Below are positions 49,387 to 54,592 of a DNA stretch of 54,592 nucleotides, piece by piece. The stretch is from Alphaproteobacteria bacterium. Lineage in GTDB: Bacteria > Pseudomonadota > Alphaproteobacteria > UBA6615. The stretch's first letter is position 1. The number at the start of each line of letters is the position of its first letter. The translations under genes and the position numbers were made by a program. The DNA lies in assembly GCA_028279245.1 (NCBI GenBank), contig JANQOE010000024.1, positions 1-54,592 of the forward strand. Reading direction: 5' to 3'. Under the pieces are notes generated by a model that saw nothing but the letters and a program-made list of their open reading frames with translations, was not told the DNA's origin and made no database searches.

Positions 49387-50471
49387 CCCTTCACCGCTCC
49401 CAACAGCACGCCTTTAGAGATAAAGCGCTGCAGCAACAGCGCCATCAGGATCACCGGAATGATCATGATGATGATCACCACACACATCGACCACCAGAGA
49501 ATGCCCTTCTCGCCCCCGTTCATCGCGGCGACCAGGATGGGCATCGTCTGCGCATTCGTCGTCGATAGGAACAACGCCAACACATACTCGTTCCAAGAAA
49601 GGATCAGCACCAACAGCGTCGTGGCCGCGAGGCCCGCGCGCGCCAGTGGCAGAACAATCTCGTAGAAGACCGTCAGCTTCGACGCACCATCCAGTTCGGC
49701 ACTCTCCTCAAGGTCGATTGGGATACCGGCAAAGAAGTCGTGCATCAGCCAAACGACAATCGGCAGATTGACCACGGTGTACGTCAGAATGAGTGCGAGG
49801 TGCGTATCAAGAAGCTGCACGCTCTGGAACATCATGTAGATCGGCACAACCGTCACAACAGGCGGCAAAATCCGCTGTGAGATCATCCAGAACAGGATGT
49901 CGCCGTTGCCAATACGCCGCTTGAAGTAACGGCTCAGCGCCCGCGCCAACAGCACAAACAGGGCCAATCCGACGGCCACGGCGATCCGCCAATCGACTCC
50001 GCCGACCCCGACCAAAACCACCATCCCGATCAGGATCAACACGAACAGCAGGATCGTCCCGAACTTCGGTTTGTACTCCATGCGCGCGAGGGCATATGCC
50101 GCCATGCTCCCGACCAACACGCACAGCAGCGTCGAGAACGAGGCAACGATTACCGAGTTACGGTATGGCTTTAGTGTCTCTGCAAGCGGCGACTGCGGAC
50201 TTGTGTCGAACAAGTCGCGCCACGCATGCAGACTGGGCATGAAGTCAACCCAAGGGATGTACGCCGGCCCGCTGTTCACGGAGATCGGCAGCTTGAACGA
50301 CGTTATGACGATCCAATAGAGCGGGAACAACACAAAGGCCGACCAGATCAGCAAGATCGAATAAACGACCAGCTTCCCGCCCGGCGACAACTCACCGATC
50401 CGCGAAGGCTCGAAAAAGCCGCGGCGAACCGTGCCGTTTCCGGCTGCAGCATTGGGAGACGCGAGTGTCAT
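49383..50471 (-). CDS. Sugar ABC transporter permease, MalG type with extra segment
   Basis: 362 aa from ATG 50471. It is longer than the usual 280 aa because of an inserted pair of hydrophobic segments (about 115-165, TILLFVLILIGMVVLVGVGGVDW and VAVGLALFVLLARAL). The EAA loop is IDLEESAELDGASKLTVFYEIVLPLARAG. The start overlaps the upstream permease stop by 4 nt. It forms the channel with that protein. Confidence 0.93.
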   Translation of the reverse strand: MTLASPNAAAGNGTVRRGFFEPSRIGELSPGGKLVVYSILLIWSAFVLFPLYWIVITSFKLPISVNSGPAYIPWVDFMPSLHAWRDLFDTSPQSPLAETLKPYRNSVIVASFSTLLCVLVGSMAAYALARMEYKPKFGTILLFVLILIGMVVLVGVGGVDWRIAVAVGLALFVLLARALSRYFKRRIGNGDILFWMISQRILPPVVTVVPIYMMFQSVQLLDTHLALILTYTVVNLPIVVWLMHDFFAGIPIDLEESAELDGASKLTVFYEIVLPLARAGLAATTLLVLILSWNEYVLALFLSTTNAQTMPILVAAMNGGEKGILWWSMCVVIIIMIIPVILMALLLQRFISKGVLLGAVKG

Positions 50472-51640
50472 CCGTGCACCGCCCTGCGCCGCAATACGAT
50501 CAAATTGAAGTAGGACACGCACAGCACAACAGTCACGAACAACAGCAGATATGAGACCGCAGCGGACTGTGAAAAGTCTAGGGCCCGCCAAGCGAAGAAG
50601 GCGTGCAATGTCATAGACTCAGTCGCAATACCGGGTCCACCCGAGGTCATAATGTTGGGCAGATCGACCAGCTTAAACGCCTCGATCACCCGGATGAGCA
50701 TAACCGTCGCCGCAACCGGCACAATCTGCGGCCAGGTAATCTCCCGGAAAATCTGCCAGTTACTCGCACCGTCGACATGTCCCGCCTCGACCAAATCCCT
50801 AGGCACATTTTCCAGTGCAGCCAGCAGGATGACGAAGATGAACGGTATCCACTGCCAAGAATCGCCGATGATGATGAATACCCGCGCGGCCCATGGGTCG
50901 GACGCCCAGGCAAAATCACCTAGACCAACCAGCTTCCAGAGCGGCGAAAACGGACCCTTCGTGGTATCCGCCAACATGCGGAAGCCAAAGCCAATACCGA
51001 TTGGAGTTACCATCAACGGCAGGAAAAAGACGACCCGGAAGAAGGAGCGCCCGCGGATCGGTTGCGAACAAACGAAGGCAAGGCCGAGCCCTATCACGAA
51101 CTGAACCGAGCAACCGACGATGACATAGAACAGGGTGACACCAAGCGTCCCAAATTGGGTTCCGCTGAACAGCGTCGCCGCAAACAACATGGCCAGACCG
51201 AACAAAAGACTCGCTGTAATCAGCCGGCCGATGAGTCCCAATACTGTGAGGTTATTGCCGCGGATGTACGAGTACATCCACCAGATCAACAGCGCCGCCG
51301 CGGTCGCCGCAACCAGCCAACCGACGGCACTGACGGTCTTGAACGTCCCCAAGAAGTGAAACTGCTCCGATCCGAAGAGCTGCTTCTCAAAGTTCTGTAA
51401 GCCGACATAGCGTATTTGATATCCGCCGCTCCGCAGCCGCGTTCGCGAGAGCGCGAGGATGAGCGAAACGATCAGCGGAAAGATCGAAAAGATCAGGATC
51501 ATGATCACGGCAGGCATGATGAAGACCTGCCGCGACTGGCGATCGAACCATTCGCTGAAACCGCCACTGCCTCTCAAGACAACCCCGGCCGAGGTACTCC
51601 CCGGCCGGGGCGCCGCAAGTGCGGTGTCTTGTGCCGTCAC
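50468..51640 (-). CDS. Sugar ABC transporter permease, MalF type with extra segment
   Basis: 390 aa. After the first helix VFIMPAVIMILIFSIFPLIVSLILAL there is an additional hydrophobic region (about 105-170), matching the enlarged partner permease, then the standard core with EAA loop VPRDLVEAGHVDGASNWQIFREITWPQIVPV. Enlarged MalFG pairs of this type go with polyol- or glycerol-like binding proteins in alphaproteobacteria, as far as I recall. Substrate is not decided. Confidence 0.93.
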   Translation of the reverse strand: MTAQDTALAAPRPGSTSAGVVLRGSGGFSEWFDRQSRQVFIMPAVIMILIFSIFPLIVSLILALSRTRLRSGGYQIRYVGLQNFEKQLFGSEQFHFLGTFKTVSAVGWLVAATAAALLIWWMYSYIRGNNLTVLGLIGRLITASLLFGLAMLFAATLFSGTQFGTLGVTLFYVIVGCSVQFVIGLGLAFVCSQPIRGRSFFRVVFFLPLMVTPIGIGFGFRMLADTTKGPFSPLWKLVGLGDFAWASDPWAARVFIIIGDSWQWIPFIFVILLAALENVPRDLVEAGHVDGASNWQIFREITWPQIVPVAATVMLIRVIEAFKLVDLPNIMTSGGPGIATESMTLHAFFAWRALDFSQSAAVSYLLLFVTVVLCVSYFNLIVLRRRAVHG

Positions 51641-51658
51641 CGGACGTGCCGGTAATGG

Positions 51659-53143
51659 CTAGTTGGTGATGCCGAGCGAGGCCCGATACATCGTCCGCTG
51701 AGCATCGCGGTCGAAGTCGTCGGTGATCTCCTCCCAGCCGGCTTCAACATTGGCCAGCGCCTCGTCTGCCGTGATCTCGCCGGCGACGAAACGCGCCAGT
51801 TCACGATCGAGCACGATGCCCTGATACTGCTGCGTACCGGGGATCCGGAGGTCGGATGCCATGTTCGGGCTGTTCAGGCTGGCCCCGATGGCGCCCAGAT
51901 AGTTCTCGGCAAACTCCGTGCTGAAGCCCGCCTCGACCCAAGGCCCAACATTCTCGAACTGCGAGACCCGATAGGGGTTGTATCCAGTCCAACCCTGCGT
52001 GACGTCGAAGTTCGATTGCTCGGCTTGGTTCATGTACGACAGGAAGTCATACGCCGCCGCGACAACCGCCGGATCCGACTTGCCGTTGACAGCACCGGAC
52101 CAACCGCCAAAAGCGGCGAAAGGCGCATGGTTCACACCGTCAATGGCATGCGGGCAGCGCTGCGCGTCGCAATCCACCAACTCGCCGCTCGCACGGTCCA
52201 GAACGCGGCTCGAGCCCGGCATGATAACTGCACCGACCAGATCCTTGATCTGCGAGTTCTCGTCGATCGAGAGAGGACCGATGTCGCCCCAGTCAATCAT
52301 CAGGGCACAACGACCAGTCGTCACCAGGGCGCGCGTGTCGCCGATGTCGTGGTTCAGTTCCTCCGGCGGACCGAACTCGCCGGTCGCCTTGTAGACGCGG
52401 AAGGCCTCTTTCCAGGCTTCGTTGTTGACCAGCGGCTCCATCGTTTCGGTATCGAAGAAGAAGCCCTCGCCGGTACCTTGCGTCTGCGAAAACTGCGCGG
52501 CAATCGACATAATCGCATAGAAGCTCTGCGCGTTCCGCTTCTTGAACATGCAGGAACCGAAGTCGGCTTCGCCGTCGCCATTCATATCCTGGCCATGCAC
52601 GGCTTCGGCAACGCTCAAATACTCTTCCCAGGTACGCGGCGGCTCAAGACCAGCCGCTTCGAGCACATCGGTGCGGTAGTAGACCATCTGAAAGTCGCCA
52701 TCGATGGTGATCAGATAGGTCTTGCCGTCGATTTTCTGGTTGAACTCGCGGAAGTACGGCGCGATGTCATCCATATCGATCTTGTCGTCGGCAGCGACAA
52801 AGTCGCTCAGGTCAGCCAACAAGCCGGCATCGACCATCTCGACCGCCCAGCCCGACGCAAACACGCCGACATCGATCGAGTTGGTGCCGGTCTGCCAATC
52901 CGTGACCAGCTTCTGGAAGAGATCAGCGAAAGGCACGGTTGCGACATTGATCGTCGCGCCGGTCATCTCTTTGAACTCTTCGCCTCGCTGCTCCAAGCGG
53001 CCGGCAATCACCGGTCCGGGACGCGTCAGCAGATTAACGGTGACCCCTTCGTGCTGCGCCTGGGCACTCGATGCCAATGTCGTGACACCCGCCATCGCGG
53101 TCGCACCCAGCAGCGCCGGCATCAGGGCTTGCTTTAGTCTCAT
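51659..53143 (-). CDS. Sugar-binding protein (SBP_bac_1) of the GntR-linked importer
   Basis: 494 aa with a Sec signal peptide (1-29, AQAQ). The mature protein has the MalE/UgpB fold: EEFKEMTGATINVATVPFADLFQKLV, DVGVFASGWAVEMVDAGLLADLSDF, TYLITIDGDFQMVYYRTDVLEAAGLEPPRTWEEYL. It contains four Cys (two close pairs) that may form disulphides. Expressed first in a four-gene operon. The promoter region faces a GntR-type regulator across a perfect palindrome. Confidence 0.94.
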   Translation of the reverse strand: MRLKQALMPALLGATAMAGVTTLASSAQAQHEGVTVNLLTRPGPVIAGRLEQRGEEFKEMTGATINVATVPFADLFQKLVTDWQTGTNSIDVGVFASGWAVEMVDAGLLADLSDFVAADDKIDMDDIAPYFREFNQKIDGKTYLITIDGDFQMVYYRTDVLEAAGLEPPRTWEEYLSVAEAVHGQDMNGDGEADFGSCMFKKRNAQSFYAIMSIAAQFSQTQGTGEGFFFDTETMEPLVNNEAWKEAFRVYKATGEFGPPEELNHDIGDTRALVTTGRCALMIDWGDIGPLSIDENSQIKDLVGAVIMPGSSRVLDRASGELVDCDAQRCPHAIDGVNHAPFAAFGGWSGAVNGKSDPAVVAAAYDFLSYMNQAEQSNFDVTQGWTGYNPYRVSQFENVGPWVEAGFSTEFAENYLGAIGASLNSPNMASDLRIPGTQQYQGIVLDRELARFVAGEITADEALANVEAGWEEITDDFDRDAQRTMYRASLGITN

Positions 53144-53280
53144 CTACATCCTCCCGTTTATGGATTGTCGCAACGATACGTGGCCTAATCGATTAAGTCG
53201 AGAGCGCTTGCCTGCGATCCCACCCTCGGCACAAGCACCAAATCATGTGCAAGAGCAGCCTAACCTGACAAAGCCCTCCG

Positions 53281-53298
53281 ATACTGGTATACCAGTAT
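53281..53298. promoter_or_regulatory. Perfect 18-bp palindrome, probable GntR/FCD operator
   Basis: ATACTGGTATACCAGTAT is a perfect palindrome containing TGGTATACCA, a core known from FadR-subfamily operators such as ExuR/UxuR. A second half (GTATACCA) overlaps on the right. It lies 66 nt before the regulator gene and 138 nt before the importer's binding-protein gene, so it could control both. Confidence 0.75.
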
Positions 53299-53363
53299 AC
53301 CAAGCAGGATGACTACGTTGTCAAGACAGCCTGCCCCAAGACGGCCTGCCCAAGGCGGAGAGG

Positions 53364-54089
53364 ATGGAACCGCAGCCGACGGCCAATATCGACCGTCACC
53401 GTAACATCGGCGATCAGGTCTACGAGATCCTGCGCGGACAGATCGTCCGGTTGGAGCTGCCACCTGGCGAGCCCATCAACGAACGTGCACTCGTTGCCCG
53501 GCTTGGTGTTTCCCGCACGCCGATACGGGCCGCCATCAGCCGCCTATCGGACGAAGGCTTGATCGACATTCAACCGAACGTCGGCACCTATGTCTCTCGA
53601 ATAGAGATAGCCAAGGTCGAGGAAGGCCGGCTGATCCGCGATAGTCTGGAACGCGCCACCATCCGGCAGGCCGCAGCACACTTTGACAAAGCGGCGGAAA
53701 CAGCGCTGCAGCAGTGCCTGAAACGCCACGACAAGGCCGCCAATGAGAACCGGCCGAAAGAAGCTATGGCCGCCGATGACGAGTTTCACCAACGCATTTC
53801 AGAACTCAGCGGCCACCTCTCGATCTGGGCCACCATTCGCCGGGCCAAGGCCGACTTTGATCGGCTCAGACACTTGGCAACCCTCATGCCCGGCCGCAAC
53901 GAAGAGACGGTCGACGAACACAACGCGATCCTGATGGCTCTACGCCACGGCGACCCGGCGCAATGCGAGCGCGCGCTACAACACCATCTCGACCGGGCCT
54001 ACGAGATGATCCTGAAAGCCGCCCGCCATCACCCGGACTACATCGCGGACCTCAAATCCGACAACAGCCCCGCCCGTCCTAGGAACTGA
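53364..54089 (+). CDS. GntR-family regulator, FadR/FCD subfamily
   Basis: 241 aa. The winged helix (about 14-80) contains IGDQVYEILRGQIVRLELPPGEPINERALVARLGVSRTPIRAAISRLSDEGLI. The FCD ligand domain (about 90-225) has the metal-site pattern with D in ADDEFHQRI, H in DEHNAILMAL and H in QHHLDRAYEM. FCD regulators sense carboxylic or sugar acids. It is divergent from the sugar ABC operon and probably represses it through the palindrome at 53281. Confidence 0.94.
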   Translation: MEPQPTANIDRHRNIGDQVYEILRGQIVRLELPPGEPINERALVARLGVSRTPIRAAISRLSDEGLIDIQPNVGTYVSRIEIAKVEEGRLIRDSLERATIRQAAAHFDKAAETALQQCLKRHDKAANENRPKEAMAADDEFHQRISELSGHLSIWATIRRAKADFDRLRHLATLMPGRNEETVDEHNAILMALRHGDPAQCERALQHHLDRAYEMILKAARHHPDYIADLKSDNSPARPRN

Positions 54090-54592
54090 ATCCATCCAAA
54101 GCCGCCAGAGCCTCATCAATATCGGCCGGCGTATGGTCAGCGCTGACTTGAAAGCGGATCTCTTCGTCACCCCTTGGCACGACCGGAAAGGCAAGCCCGG
54201 TCGCCAACACACCGTTCTCCAACAGATGCCGGACGATTGCGCCTGTCTTCGGCGTATCCCGCACCATAAGCGGCACAACCGGATGCGCCCCAGGTATCGT
54301 CTCTAGCCCCCGTTCGGTCAGCCCACCTTCAAAACGCGCCGTCATCCGGCGCAGGTGATCGAGCATCGACCTGCCTTCGTCACTGTCCACCAGGTCGATG
54401 GCCGCTGACGCCGCGGCTGCCTCCCCGGGCGTGATAGGGTTCGAATAGATGTAGAACGGCGAAGTCTCGCGCAGATAATCCACTAGCGCCTGACTGCCCA
54501 CCACATAGCCACCATTCACGCCGAAGGCCTTGCCCAAGGTTCCGACCAGAAGGTCGCTTCGAACCCCGCCGCAATACTCCTCGACCCCACGA
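54079..54592 (-). CDS. Kbl/AONS-type PLP acyl-CoA amino-acid synthase (3' part)
   Basis: The frame runs from the window edge (about 171 residues) to the stop at 54079. The PLP lysine lies in LLVGTLGKAFGVNGGYVVG, then YIYSNPITP and the C-terminal PVVPRGDEEIRFQVSADHTPADIDEAL. This pattern fits the alpha-oxoamine synthase family: glycine C-acetyltransferase (Kbl), 8-amino-7-oxononanoate synthase or a related enzyme. VVPRG and SADHT near the end favour Kbl. It converges on the GntR gene with an 11-nt overlap. Confidence 0.85.
   Translation of the reverse strand, partial: RGVEEYCGGVRSDLLVGTLGKAFGVNGGYVVGSQALVDYLRETSPFYIYSNPITPGEAAAASAAIDLVDSDEGRSMLDHLRRMTARFEGGLTERGLETIPGAHPVVPLMVRDTPKTGAIVRHLLENGVLATGLAFPVVPRGDEEIRFQVSADHTPADIDEALAALDGFSS

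Noticed and set aside
1..54592. CRISPR arrays, insertion sequences, integrases, rRNA
   Set aside because: No regularly spaced repeats, transposase or recombinase motifs, or rRNA segments were found on reading both strands.

Overview
The window is GC-rich DNA dense with genes and looks like an alphaproteobacterium. The case rests on the run lytic transglycosylase, rlpA, D,D-carboxypeptidase, tmk, holB, metG, tatD, MBL hydrolase, on an LdtR-like MarR regulator, on TadE-type pilus genes, on a LuxR/LuxI pair and on several sugar ABC operons with UgpC/MalK-type architecture. The codon choice and the number of ABC importers suggest a free-living, Rhodospirillales-like heterotroph, but the genus cannot be named from sequence alone. 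I saw no rRNA, CRISPR array, integrase or transposase.

Layout. 0-2 kb: end of a Tad-pilus region with two TadE-like pseudopilin genes and a MarR-type regulator. 2-10 kb: small accessory genes: VOC and NTF2-like proteins, a SET-domain protein whose Shine-Dalgarno sits in a hairpin, an MT-A70 adenine methyltransferase, a candidate structured RNA ending in a strong terminator, a lipoprotein, a tenA gene broken by one in-frame amber codon, a trypsin-like protease with foreign-looking base use, and an ArsR/SRPBCC pair with its operator. 9.4-19.4 kb: the conserved housekeeping block, all on the minus strand, interrupted by an Old Yellow Enzyme gene and a GST gene between tmk and holB. 19.5-22.8 kb: an RbsB/RbsC-like pair without its ATPase, and an orphan ParA.

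23.1-36.5 kb is the most interesting part. A 38-nt copy of the 5' half of a tRNA-Ser gene (23084-23121) and the intact tRNA-Ser(UGA) (36433-36522) stand in direct orientation around 13.3 kb of metal or siderophore genes. These are a FecB-type binding protein, two GATase/ThuA-like proteins of unknown function, an isoprenylcysteine-methyltransferase-like membrane protein, an IsdG-like haem monooxygenase fold, a degenerate P450, a ViuB-type siderophore-interacting flavoprotein, a small coiled protein, an FmdE-like protein, a peptide/nickel-type ABC importer in which one permease and both ATPases form a single polypeptide, and a HupE/UreJ-like membrane protein. Three intergenic regions in this block carry copies of one 21-bp Fur-like box. 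I infer an iron-regulated metallophore uptake and processing island.

36.6-43.6 kb: a probable amino-sugar locus with a ChbG/YdjC deacetylase, a MocR regulator, a MalEFG-type importer without ATPase and a DegT-family aminotransferase. 44.1-48.1 kb: a quorum-sensing cassette, luxR, luxI, a coupled small ORF and a fatty-acid desaturase, preceded by a PAS protein. 48.3-54.6 kb: a complete sugar ABC operon (binding protein, two permeases, UgpC-like ATPase) divergent from a GntR/FCD regulator, with a perfect 18-bp palindrome between them, then the 3' part of a Kbl/AONS-type enzyme running off the end.

Stretches over 300 bases without a confident gene are 7773-8162 (possible gene remnant and an AT-rich palindrome), 22827-23276 (the tRNA-Ser fragment) and 43577-44140 (only a terminator-like hairpin).
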